From contig NZ_MAEJ01000005.1 of assembly GCF_009933175.1 (NCBI RefSeq), forward strand, positions 4,792 to 60,917: a stretch of DNA of 56,126 nt, read 5' to 3'. Within the stretch, counting starts at the first letter, position 1; every line of letters starts with the position of its first letter. The translations under genes were made by a program, and so were the position numbers. This document shows, one piece after another, positions 17,606-26,180 of this stretch. The stretch comes from Candidatus Enterococcus huntleyi (GTDB lineage Bacteria > Bacillota > Bacilli > Lactobacillales > Enterococcaceae). The notes under the pieces are model-generated. The model did no database searches. It was not told where the DNA came from and saw only the letters and a list, made by a program, of their open reading frames with translations.

Positions 17606-19033
17606 TTACACTGTTGCTTTCTTTCTCAAACGAATGATGGTAAGAAGGAGTGCTACCGCACAAATAATAAATGAACCAAGGAAAGTTACGCGCATCCCTG
17701 TGATAAAAATATCAGGTCGATCCGTAATAAAAGTCGTGACACGTTGCCCATATTCCGCACTCATGGCGTGATACAAGATCGTAGTTGCTAAAGCAATCCC
17801 GATGACCATCCCAATATTTCGAGCAAAGGAGTTCATGCTACCAGCCACGCCTAAATTTTCTTTTGTCACACTACTCATGACCATCGTATTATTTGGCGAC
17901 TGGAACAACGAGTTACCTAGGCCCATAATGCCTGTGGCAATTACGTAGTACCAAATCGGCGTTGCTTCGGTCATGAACATATACATTAATTGCGTAATGG
18001 CTAACATTGCTAAACCAATTAGCACCAGGATTTGCGGTCCAATTTTATCCGTCAAATAGCCACTAATCGGCGAACCTATCACCATTAAGAAAGGAAAGAC
18101 CATCATCAGCATTCCTGAATAGCTAGCACTCAAATGGCGCGCATCTTGCAGATAAAAAGGAATCACCACATTGACGAAGAAATTCGAAGAGAAAATCAAA
18201 ACGGCCGTAATCAAACTCATGGTAAATATTTTATTTTTAAAAATAGTAAACTGGATTAAAGGATTTTCCTTCTTCTTTTCGATAGCGAAGAAGAAAATAA
18301 AAGTGATGACTGAAATAGCCAATAAAACTAAGGTTTGAATCGAGCCAAAACCGAGCTCTTGACCGATGAAAATACCGCCAAAGAAGGTCATGATCGTCAT
18401 CGCAAAGGTCACAAAACCAGCATAATCAATTTTTTCACGAGATTTCGTAATATCCTTAGGCAAGAATTTTTCGCCAATCAACATCGTGATAATCCCCACT
18501 GGAATATTGATCCAGAAGATGTACGACCATGAAAGATTCGACAAAATTAAGCCGCCAATCCCAGGACCCGCGATTGAACCTAGAGAAACAAACGCCCCAA
18601 TCGAACCCAGCGCGCGGCCTCGTTCATTCATGGGGAAAACTTCCGTTACAATTCCTGAATTACTGGCCATCGTCATGCTCGCGCCTAAGGCTTGCACAAT
18701 CCGACCAAAGAGCAGGAAGCCAAGAGAGTGATTAAAGCCGCAGAGAAGAGACCCGATAACAAAGATCACCGTTCCAATCCGATAAACCTTAATTTTCCCC
18801 CAGCTATCACCAATCTTCCCAAAAAGTAACAGACAGGCACAAACCACCATTAAATAAATTGACACAACCCACTCCGATTGATTCATGGGCACATTCATAT
18901 CTTTTGAAATAGTTGGTAACGCTATGTTGACAATACTAGAGTCAAGGGTCGACATAAAGGTAAACATCGCCACTGAAACAAGTATCCACCATCGATTTTT
19001 TTGAACCATTGGATCCTCTTGATATGTTTTCAT
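17606..19033 (-). CDS. DHA2-family multidrug MFS transporter (EmrB/QacA type)
   Basis: A 475-residue membrane protein with 12-14 transmembrane helices. The DHA2 motif at the first helix (TFMSTLDSSIVNIALPTIS) and the GRIVQALGASMTMASNSGIVTEVFP motif C region are typical of proton-driven drug exporters. The substrate cannot be read from the sequence. GGAAAGGAAG precedes the ATG at 19033. It is a single gene with no adjacent TetR or MarR regulator, which is unusual for such pumps. Confidence 0.88.
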   Translation of the reverse strand: MKTYQEDPMVQKNRWWILVSVAMFTFMSTLDSSIVNIALPTISKDMNVPMNQSEWVVSIYLMVVCACLLLFGKIGDSWGKIKVYRIGTVIFVIGSLLCGFNHSLGFLLFGRIVQALGASMTMASNSGIVTEVFPMNERGRALGSIGAFVSLGSIAGPGIGGLILSNLSWSYIFWINIPVGIITMLIGEKFLPKDITKSREKIDYAGFVTFAMTIMTFFGGIFIGQELGFGSIQTLVLLAISVITFIFFFAIEKKKENPLIQFTIFKNKIFTMSLITAVLIFSSNFFVNVVIPFYLQDARHLSASYSGMLMMVFPFLMVIGSPISGYLTDKIGPQILVLIGLAMLAITQLMYMFMTEATPIWYYVIATGIMGLGNSLFQSPNNTMVMSSVTKENLGVAGSMNSFARNIGMVIGIALATTILYHAMSAEYGQRVTTFITDRPDIFITGMRVTFLGSFIICAVALLLTIIRLRKKATV

Positions 19034-19340
19034 TCTTAACTTCCTTTCCGCTATATTCCGTTCTCTATTATAACTACACTTAAGATAAATTCAACAAATA
19101 ACGGTGGAAAAAAAGAATTTTCTTATCGTAATAAAATAGACGGGACATGCTTGTCCGTCATCTTCTGAAAGCTAAGAACTGCTCCATGTCGCTGGGATAC
19201 TTAATCTATAAGAGATAATACTTTCGCTTCAGATAAGCGGTGCAAACTTGCTAATCAAATACCACAGTTGTTTGATTTTATTATTCATAAACTGTTATTT
19301 TATGTAGGCTAGAGAGATAAAAATAGACCCTTTTTCCCCT
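19034..19340. other. gene-free stretch upstream of the exporter
   Basis: It holds the promoter region of the exporter gene. No coding region, riboswitch or regulator binding pattern was recognised. Confidence 0.4.
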
Positions 19341-19482
19341 ACTAGTCTTCATTCGCACAGATTTCACGGTAAAAAGTGAATTGAAAAGAGTGATTTTACA
19401 AAAAAAACTACTAGGTAATGGATTCTTGCTATTTGACGCTCTTCTAAAAATTTCTGAAAGTGTGCGAATAGACACTAGTGAG
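19341..19482. repeat. palindromic repeat element, copy A
   Basis: A 142-base element closely similar to copy B at 19648; the first 40 bases (ACTAGTCTTCATTCGCACAG onwards) are identical. The ends are inverted: the left CACTAGTCTTCATTCGCACAG-type arm matches the reverse complement of the right end (TGTGCGAATAGACACTAGT). An inner TTCAC/GTGAA hairpin is present. T-rich and A-rich runs flank the ends, so it may also stop transcription. It has no coding capacity and looks like a MITE or a large stem-loop repeat family. Confidence 0.8.
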
Positions 19483-19647
19483 AAAAAACAGTGAAATCGC
19501 TATGCGAATGAGGAACAGGACTAGATATAGATTATATTTTTTGATTTTATTATAAAAATCACTCGTAGAATCCCCTATCTATAGGATTCTCACTCCCCTA
19601 CATATTTCAATTCGAACGTTTAAGTGAGGAGGAATGTCCAGTTAATT

Positions 19648-19793
19648 CCCACTAGTCTTCATTCGCACAGATTTCACGGTAAAAAGTGAAGTAAAAAGAG
19701 TGACTTTATCAGAAAAACCGACTAGACAATGGATTCTTGTCATTTGACGCTCTTCTAAAAATCTCCAAAACTGTGCGAATAGACACTAGTGGG
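19648..19793. repeat. palindromic repeat element, copy B
   Basis: The second copy, with perfect nine-base termini CCCACTAGT and ACTAGTGGG. It has the same orientation as copy A, about 310 bases apart. Differences from copy A cluster in the middle, while the arms are nearly identical. No target duplication could be defined with certainty. Confidence 0.8.
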
Positions 19794-19950
19794 AAAAAAT
19801 CCAAAAATCTCTAATTATCAACATTTTACAAAAAATTTTAAAAAGCGATTTGTTATTACAAGTCCCGCTTATCGGACAAATATAAAATGCCAAAAAATTT
19901 ATCTCGCCTAGCTTTCTAGCATGCACAATAGTAATACTTTCTTTACTATC

Positions 19951-20002
19951 AAAAAAGACTTCTGTCATTCTCAGTATTCCGAGAATGGCAGAAGTCTTTC
20001 TT
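19951..20002. terminator. terminator of the asd-dapA-rnjB operon
   Basis: AAGACTTCTGTCATTCTC pairs with GAGAATGGCAGAAGTCTT with one G-T pair and a short AGTATTCC loop. The A-run on the left gives the T-tract on the minus strand. Confidence 0.88.
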
Positions 20003-20060
20003 ATTTGAACTGTGCTTTTGAACTGTACATTCGTATTGCTCTTCGCACTAATTTCTTGTG

Positions 20061-21743
20061 CTAGTTTTTTGTACGACGTCTTTGGGTTGCTTCCATGATA
20101 ACTGGAAGAATCACTGGACGGCGTTTAGTTTGCTCAAACAAGTAGCGACTGAGTTGATCGCGGATATCTTGTTTTAGTTTGCTCCATTCGAAGTCGTCAT
20201 TTTGCAAGTGTTTTTCGACAATCTCGGTGATCATTGAAGAACTTTCTTTCATTAAGTCTTTGCTTGTTTTTACATAAACAAAACCTTTTGACGTGATTTG
20301 TGGGGCAGAAACAATTTTCTTCTCGCGACGACTAATCGTTACGACAGCCACAAAAATACCATCTTCTGAAAGAATTTTCCGATCGCGCAAGACGATGTTT
20401 CCAATGTCGCCAACACCTAATCCGTCAATCATCACATTCTCAGCAGAGGTGCTACCTGCAACAGTCATACGTTCTTGCTTGTATTCCAAGACATCGCCAC
20501 GTCCGGTAATAAAGATTTCCTTATAAGCCATGCCAATCTCGTGTGCCAAGTCAGCATGTGCTGCTAATTGACGATATTCTCCTTGGATAGGAATGAAATA
20601 TTTAGGCTTCATGAAGTTCAACATTAGTTGTAAATCATTTGGGTTAGCATGCCCAGAAACGCGTAAATTATCCGAGATTTGTTTCACATTGCCGCCTGAG
20701 CGATAAATCATATCCTCTGTTTTTGCCACAGTGGTTTCCATCGCCGTTGTCGGTGTCGTTGTGATATAGACTAGGTCGCCTTCTTCAATTCGAAGAGTGC
20801 GATGCGTGCCGTTAGCCATTTTTTGTAATGACTTGATCGGCTCACCCATACGTCCTGTCTCAAGAATCAATAATTCTTCTGGAGAATAGTTTTTCATTTC
20901 TTTTAATGTGACAAATAAATCTTCACTTGGTAATTGGAGTTTTTCCAAACGCATCGCTGTCCGAATAATTCGTTCGAAATCCTGACCCGTCAAGACGACT
21001 TTTCGTTTGGTTTTATAGGCAGCATTTAAGACTTGTTGCACACGTTGCAAATTACTTGCGACACAAGCAACAATAATCCGGCCTTCCCAATAACGAATCG
21101 TTTCTAACACTTCATCAGCAATCTGTAATTCAGAAGCAACTGGTGTTGGATTTTCCGCATTCGATGAGTCACTTAGTAACGCAAGAACGCCTTCTTTACC
21201 AATCTCAGCCAGACGACTATAATCCGTTTGATACATCGGAATAGCCGTTTGATCAAACTTGAAATCACCAGTATAAACGATGCTTCCTTCACTGGTCTTC
21301 AAGCTAATGCCGACAGAATCGGGAATCGTATGCGTGGTTCTGAAAAAGCTGACACTCGTCTCGCCAAAATCAATCTCAGTATGCTCATCAACGACATGAA
21401 ACTCTTTGAAATTCTTAGTTTCTTCATTACGACTCACGCTTAACTTTGCAAGCTCAATCGTTAGTTCCGTTCCGAAAACAGGAACGTTTAATTTGGATAG
21501 GAAATAAGGCAATGCCCCAATCGCATCTGCATGGCCGTGCGTTAAAAAGACGCCCGCTACACGTTCAGCATTTTCCTCCAAATACGTAAAATCCGGAATG
21601 ACAATGTCAATTCCTAATAACTCGTTCTCTGGGTATTTTAGCCCGCAATCAAGAACGAAAATGTCTTCTCCTACTTCAGCAACGTACATATTTTTACCAT
21701 TTTCTCGTACGCCACCAAGAGGAATTAGTTTGATGGTACTCAA
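20061..21743 (-). CDS. rnjB: ribonuclease J2
   Basis: A 560-residue metallo-beta-lactamase/beta-CASP ribonuclease with an N-terminal catalytic fold, a beta-CASP insert and a C-terminal dimer domain. The metal motif reads HGHADAIG (His69, His71, Asp73), with Ala where active members have His, which is characteristic of RNase J2 rather than J1. J2 normally pairs with J1 in mRNA decay and is weakly active or structural by itself. It is the third gene after asd and dapA, as in Bacillus (asd-dapG-dapA-rnjB), 20 bases from dapA, and ends at a strong terminator. Confidence 0.92.
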   Translation of the reverse strand: MSTIKLIPLGGVRENGKNMYVAEVGEDIFVLDCGLKYPENELLGIDIVIPDFTYLEENAERVAGVFLTHGHADAIGALPYFLSKLNVPVFGTELTIELAKLSVSRNEETKNFKEFHVVDEHTEIDFGETSVSFFRTTHTIPDSVGISLKTSEGSIVYTGDFKFDQTAIPMYQTDYSRLAEIGKEGVLALLSDSSNAENPTPVASELQIADEVLETIRYWEGRIIVACVASNLQRVQQVLNAAYKTKRKVVLTGQDFERIIRTAMRLEKLQLPSEDLFVTLKEMKNYSPEELLILETGRMGEPIKSLQKMANGTHRTLRIEEGDLVYITTTPTTAMETTVAKTEDMIYRSGGNVKQISDNLRVSGHANPNDLQLMLNFMKPKYFIPIQGEYRQLAAHADLAHEIGMAYKEIFITGRGDVLEYKQERMTVAGSTSAENVMIDGLGVGDIGNIVLRDRKILSEDGIFVAVVTISRREKKIVSAPQITSKGFVYVKTSKDLMKESSSMITEIVEKHLQNDDFEWSKLKQDIRDQLSRYLFEQTKRRPVILPVIMEATQRRRTKN

Positions 21744-21763
21744 ACACGTTCACCTCTCGCTTT

Positions 21764-22636
21764 TTATAGATTTAAAATACTTAGTATTTGTTCTTTTTCT
21801 CTGTCTGTGCAAGCAACAAGTGGTAGGCGCAATCCGCCAACGTGAATGCCTAATTCATTCAGCACTAATTTTACCGGAGCAGGCGAAGGCACTGAAAATA
21901 GTGCATCCACTTTTGGCAAATAGTCCCGTTGAATTTTGGCCGCAGCTGAGATATTCCCCTCAGCCAATAATTGAAACATCGCATGGATTTCATTTCCATA
22001 GATATGAGAAGCAACTGAAATGACCCCTTGTCCACCTAATGCTTTGGTAGAAAAGGCTAAGCCATCCTCACCTGTGTAGATCAGAAAATCTTTCGGTGCT
22101 TTCTCGATCAGCTCAGTAATGGCATCCATACCTGAACATTCTTTAATCCCAATAATGTTCTCAATCTCGGCTAAACGTAACGTCGTTTCTACCGCTAAAC
22201 TTGCAACAGTCCGTCCAGGTACATTATACAACAGAATCGGCAAATCACTCGCTTTGGCGATTGCTTCAAAATGTCGATACAAGCCCTCCTGGTTGGGTTT
22301 ATTATAATAAGGGACAACAGCAAGACCGGCATCGATCCCATCCATTTCCGCAATTTCTTTGACAAAATTGACCGAATCTCTGGTGTCATTGGTTCCTACA
22401 CCACAAATAATTGGCACGCGTTTGTCCACAATTCGGATCACTTCTTCAAACAAAGTAATTTCTTCATCATGGGTCAAGGTCGGTGATTCACCGGTTGTTC
22501 CCGCTAAAATAATTCCGTCTGTATGGCTACTCAGTAAGTGCTCGACTAAGGCTGGTAGCTGTGAAAAGTCAATTTCCCCGTGTTCATCAAACGGCGTAAC
22601 CATCGCCGTAATAATTGATGCATTCGTTAATTTCAT
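21764..22636 (-). CDS. dapA: 4-hydroxy-tetrahydrodipicolinate synthase
   Basis: A 290-residue TIM-barrel aldolase that condenses pyruvate with aspartate semialdehyde, the first committed step to lysine and diaminopimelate or the cell-wall lysine. [13 protein letters not shown], the LYNVPGRT catalytic Tyr segment and IGIKECSG with the Schiff-base Lys are all present. It is translated from the same operon as asd, 24 bases downstream, so substrate supply and use are coupled. Confidence 0.96.
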   Translation of the reverse strand: MKLTNASIITAMVTPFDEHGEIDFSQLPALVEHLLSSHTDGIILAGTTGESPTLTHDEEITLFEEVIRIVDKRVPIICGVGTNDTRDSVNFVKEIAEMDGIDAGLAVVPYYNKPNQEGLYRHFEAIAKASDLPILLYNVPGRTVASLAVETTLRLAEIENIIGIKECSGMDAITELIEKAPKDFLIYTGEDGLAFSTKALGGQGVISVASHIYGNEIHAMFQLLAEGNISAAAKIQRDYLPKVDALFSVPSPAPVKLVLNELGIHVGGLRLPLVACTDREKEQILSILNL

Positions 22637-22660
22637 ACTTAATTTCCTCCCGAAAAAAAA

Positions 22661-23713
22661 TTAAACTCGTACCAAATTCATTTCATGTAACGTCTCAGCA
22701 ATTTGAACAGAATTCCAAGCCGCACCCTTCAGTAAGTTATCTGAAACCACCCATAGATGGAAGCCATTTTTCACATCAACGTCTTGACGAATCCGGCCCA
22801 CAAAGGTTTCTTTCTTACCGATACTAGTTAAAGCTTGCGGATACAACTGTTGACTTGGGTCATCTTGTAAAACAACGCCAGGTGCTTTCTTCAACAAATC
22901 TTTGATCGCTGAAACAGACGTTTCTTCCTTCGTTTCGATATAGACAGACTCAGAGTGTCCCATAACAACCGGAATGCGGACACACGTTGCGACAACTTTA
23001 ATTGCCTCATCCGACATAATCTTTTTGGTTTCGTTAATCATCTTCCACTCTTCATTGGTGTAATCTAAATCAGAAAAAACATCAATCTGAGGCAACGCGT
23101 TAAACGCGATTGGGTAATGTTTCTTATCGCCACCTGCAGGCAAAATTTCGGCAGTCAACTCGTCAGCTGGCTTATCTGCTAGGTAGTCTTTCGCTTGCGT
23201 TTTCAACTCTTCAATGGCACTTGCTCCCGCACCAGAGACAGCTTGATAAGTAGAAACGATAATTCTTTCCAACCCAGATGCTTGGCGAATAGGTTCTAAA
23301 GCCACCATCATTTGGATAGTCGAACAATTAGGGTTAGCAATAATTCCCTTGTGCTCTTTTAGCGCCTCTTTGTTGACCTCGGGTACGACTAAAGGAACTT
23401 CTGGATCCATCCGGAAATGGCTCGTATTATCAACCACTACAGCTCCGCGTTTCACAGCTTCTGGCGCAAAGATTTTTGAAATCCCACCGCCTGCACTAAA
23501 TAACGCCAGATCAATTCCTTCAAATGATTCTGGAACCAACTCTTCAATCGTTAATAACTGACCTTTAAATGGCAATTGCTTCCCTGCCGAACGTTTTGAA
23601 GCTAACAACTTCACTGTTTTGATGGGCAAAGTCGTTTGCTCAAGCATCTCGATCATTCTTGTACCCACTGCTCCTGTCGCACCTACCACTGCAACATGAT
23701 ATCCATTTTCCAT
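22661..23713 (-). CDS. asd: aspartate-semialdehyde dehydrogenase
   Basis: A 350-residue enzyme that reduces aspartyl phosphate to aspartate semialdehyde, the branch point to lysine, threonine and methionine. The NADP motif [12 protein letters not shown] lies at the N-terminus. The catalytic Cys is in NPNCSTIQM, and the substrate-binding [12 protein letters not shown] lies in the C-terminal half. It heads the asd-dapA-rnjB operon. A leader of up to about 400 bases precedes it, but no lysine riboswitch was recognised. Confidence 0.96.
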   Translation of the reverse strand: MENGYHVAVVGATGAVGTRMIEMLEQTTLPIKTVKLLASKRSAGKQLPFKGQLLTIEELVPESFEGIDLALFSAGGGISKIFAPEAVKRGAVVVDNTSHFRMDPEVPLVVPEVNKEALKEHKGIIANPNCSTIQMMVALEPIRQASGLERIIVSTYQAVSGAGASAIEELKTQAKDYLADKPADELTAEILPAGGDKKHYPIAFNALPQIDVFSDLDYTNEEWKMINETKKIMSDEAIKVVATCVRIPVVMGHSESVYIETKEETSVSAIKDLLKKAPGVVLQDDPSQQLYPQALTSIGKKETFVGRIRQDVDVKNGFHLWVVSDNLLKGAAWNSVQIAETLHEMNLVRV

Positions 23714-24127
23714 CTTTACACCTTCTTCATTTTTTCATAGAAACATACTTTTCTCATTTTACCACAATTCCTATAATTACTATAGACTCAGTTAGCTTTT
23801 TTATCTTGAAATTAGCTCGATAAGTCAATCAGACGATTCAGACAGACGAACGCTTCATAAAATCTGCCTTTGCTACAGGCTTTTCACCGACTAAAGAGAC
23901 AACCACACAGGGATTCTCAGCGGTAGAAATCAGCACGCACTAGAAATGATTTTCTCGACAAAAAAAGCCTATCTTCATGTCACACTCACGCTAGATCCAG
24001 AAATCTAGGGTTTCGAGTGTTACCATAAAAACAGACTTCATTTCCACTTTAGCCCAGAATTACTCAGTGTCTGACAACTCAGACGAGTAAAACACGGCAA
24101 AGTAAGGGCACTATTTTCAGAGAAAAA
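23714..24127 (-). other. gene-free stretch upstream of asd with two hairpins
   Basis: Two inverted repeats stand out. At 23982-24020 ACACTC/GAGTGT enclose CTAGAT/ATCTAG. At 24062-24088 ACTC/GAGT enclose GTCTGA/TCAGAC. Neither is followed by a T-run on the minus strand. I see none of the conserved L-box or T-box sequences. It may form a structured asd leader, or contain the end of the glycosyltransferase transcript. Confidence 0.4.
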
Positions 24128-25372
24128 CTATCTCGTAGACCAACCAGTTTTCTTAAGCGTAAGCAAGGCATAAATCCTGGTCACTGAGATGAAAAAACCA
24201 TAAATAAAGCAATAGAACGTTGATAACAAGTACAGTCGCAAGCCAAATTGGCGATATTTAACCGAAGTAATCAGGGAGACTAGGAAAGAATAAATCACCC
24301 AGACGAAAACCATTTTGACCGTCACAGATATACCGATGGTCAAAACTAGGGCAATTGCCATCAGCCAATTAAAGGCCCATAGATAGGCTTCAAAGAGCTG
24401 ATAAAGTAACACGATTGGCTTCTTCCAACAATGTCTAATTGAAAAAAGCGATTGTAAATAAGCTGATTTGAGCCAACGAACTTGTTGTTTGAAATACTTT
24501 GGTAGCTTTTCAGGTACTTCTGTATAACAAACAGCCGTATTTTGATACACACAATCATAGCCATTTTGTTTCGAGATATCAGTCAACAAACGATCATCGC
24601 CAGCAATACAATTAATGCCGAAGAATCGTTCGCGCCTAAATGTTTCCAGCGCGCGCTCATCGAAAATTGCTCTGCGGTGCATACTCAAAGCACCAGAAGC
24701 CACGATCACGCTATTAAACATACTTTGTGAAGCGCGCCCCACCTCGAACGTATTAAAATAGACAATTTCCTGAATTTTAGCTAAGTAGCTGGCCTTATAA
24801 TTCCTCACCATAATTCTGCCACAGACAGTGCCAACATTCTCATTAGAAAATGGCTTACGTAGCTCTTCCACCGCATTTATTTTTAGCTCTCCATCAGAAT
24901 CGAGCATCAATAACAATTCATTTTTCGCATGGGCAATGCCCCAGACGATGGCCTCTTTCTTGCCTTTATTTTCTTCAAATCGATGTACCACAATCGGGAT
25001 ATCCGTCTGTTGGTAAGACGATAGAAAATCGAAGCATTCCCTACTCTCGCTGCCATCATCGATAAAAATAATCTCATCCACCTGCACACTTTGTTTAACA
25101 AGTGAATCAATTGATTTTTCTATCGCATCCAGTGTCTCGTTATAACACGGAATAATCGCCGTTACTTTCAATTCATCAGATTCACCATGTATCGGTTTAT
25201 AAAAAAACGAAACAAAAACTTTAAATAACAAATAGCCAAAATTCAAAGAAATCAGCATCTGGAACCATATGTACGTTTCGTCTCCATAACTTCTTACTAG
25301 AAAAATCGCCAGTAATAAAGCGAACACCAACAACACATCAAAAACAACATTCGTTTTACCTACTTTTCTCAT
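24128..25372 (-). CDS. hyaluronan-synthase-like family 2 glycosyltransferase
   Basis: A 414-residue membrane enzyme. Two N-terminal helices (about residues 8-27 and 33-55) precede a GT2 catalytic domain with AIIPCYNE, IIFIDDGS, LLMLDSDGEL, GDDRLLTDIS and the QQVRW motif. Three to four C-terminal helices follow. The order and the GDDRxLT/QQxRWxKS pattern resemble class I hyaluronan synthases, NodC and Cps3S, which polymerise and export a polysaccharide. HasB/HasC genes are absent nearby, so the product is uncertain. ATG at 25372, with GGGAG six bases upstream, is preferred over earlier in-frame starts. Confidence 0.8.
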   Translation of the reverse strand: MRKVGKTNVVFDVLLVFALLLAIFLVRSYGDETYIWFQMLISLNFGYLLFKVFVSFFYKPIHGESDELKVTAIIPCYNETLDAIEKSIDSLVKQSVQVDEIIFIDDGSESRECFDFLSSYQQTDIPIVVHRFEENKGKKEAIVWGIAHAKNELLLMLDSDGELKINAVEELRKPFSNENVGTVCGRIMVRNYKASYLAKIQEIVYFNTFEVGRASQSMFNSVIVASGALSMHRRAIFDERALETFRRERFFGINCIAGDDRLLTDISKQNGYDCVYQNTAVCYTEVPEKLPKYFKQQVRWLKSAYLQSLFSIRHCWKKPIVLLYQLFEAYLWAFNWLMAIALVLTIGISVTVKMVFVWVIYSFLVSLITSVKYRQFGLRLYLLSTFYCFIYGFFISVTRIYALLTLKKTGWSTR

Positions 25373-25544
25373 ACTCATCTCCCAGCACAATTTTTTCTTT
25401 GAGTATAACAGTCGTATTGGCATAAAACAACGATTTGAAGAAAAATCTAATAAATAAACACAGGTGTTTTTTTGACTCAGCACTCAGACTTATTTCCACC
25501 CTCACCATCAGGCCTCTCCAATTCTTCAACCGTATTTTCTACTA

Positions 25545-25573
25545 TTGAAAGACGCTTCGATTTTTGCTATAGT
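25545..25573 (+). promoter_or_regulatory. luxS promoter
   Basis: TTGAAA (25545-25550) and TATAGT (25568-25573) are separated by 17 bases. They lie 34 bases upstream of the luxS start codon and its AGGAGG. Confidence 0.7.
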
Positions 25574-25606
25574 AGCTGAGATTACAACATTTTAGGAGGA
25601 AAACAA

Positions 25607-26077
25607 ATGGCTCGTGTCGAAAGTTTTGAATTAGACCACAATAAAGTGAAAGCACCCTATGTTCGTTTAGCAGGAAGCGAAACAAATCAGGGCGTCTTAA
25701 TCCAAAAATATGATTTGCGTTTTTTACAACCTAACAAAGAGGCAATCCCAACTTCTGCTCTACATACATTAGAACATCTATTAGCGATTAATCTTAGAGA
25801 TCAAATCGAAGGCATTATTGATATTTCGCCAATGGGCTGCCGCACTGGCTTCTATTTGATTGTTTGGGGCGAGCATACACCAACAGAAGTCCGTGATGCG
25901 CTAGAAATCGTGCTAAAAGAGCACGTGATAGGCACTGATTTTGTTCCGGCAGTTTCAGCAAAAGAATGCGGCAACTACCGTGACCATTCGCTATTTTCTG
26001 CTCAAGAATATGCCAAACAAGTCCTTGAAGCAGGCATCAGCAGTGATCCTTTCGAAAGAATCCTCAACCCACGCTAA
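25607..26077 (+). CDS. luxS: S-ribosylhomocysteine lyase
   Basis: A 156-residue metalloenzyme that splits S-ribosylhomocysteine into homocysteine and DPD, the precursor of autoinducer-2. The metal ligands are His53 and His57 in LHTLEH, and Cys121 in AKECGNY. The catalytic Glu56 and Cys78 ([11 protein letters not shown]) are present. AGGAGG precedes the ATG. It is monocistronic with its own promoter and terminator; pfs is not adjacent. Confidence 0.97.
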   Translation: MARVESFELDHNKVKAPYVRLAGSETNQGVLIQKYDLRFLQPNKEAIPTSALHTLEHLLAINLRDQIEGIIDISPMGCRTGFYLIVWGEHTPTEVRDALEIVLKEHVIGTDFVPAVSAKECGNYRDHSLFSAQEYAKQVLEAGISSDPFERILNPR

Positions 26078-26101
26078 TCGTCCACATATAGTGTGGCAAG
26101 G

Positions 26102-26143
26102 AAAAACGTCTACCGCCGATATTTTTGGCAGTAGACGTTTTTT
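26102..26143. terminator. luxS terminator, also facing the GH2 gene
   Basis: AAAAACGTCTACCGCC pairs with GGCAGTAGACGTTTTT around a GATATTTTT loop. It is symmetrical enough to serve both converging genes. Confidence 0.9.
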
Positions 26144-26180
26144 GTCTAGAAGAATTCTTTATTTGGACAGCAAAGCGTGC

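Noticed and set aside
19786-19968. 60-codon open frame on the minus strand near the palindromic repeats
   Set aside because: It overlaps a terminator stem and a repeat end and has no ribosome binding site.
20061-21743. Inactivating mutation in the RNase J metal site
   Set aside because: HGHADAIG with Ala in place of the last His is the normal form in RNase J2, so it is a paralogue feature, not damage.
23714-24127. Lysine riboswitch or T-box upstream of asd
   Set aside because: None of the conserved L-box core sequences and no T-box AGGGTGG sequence were found on the minus strand. Only two unassigned hairpins are present.
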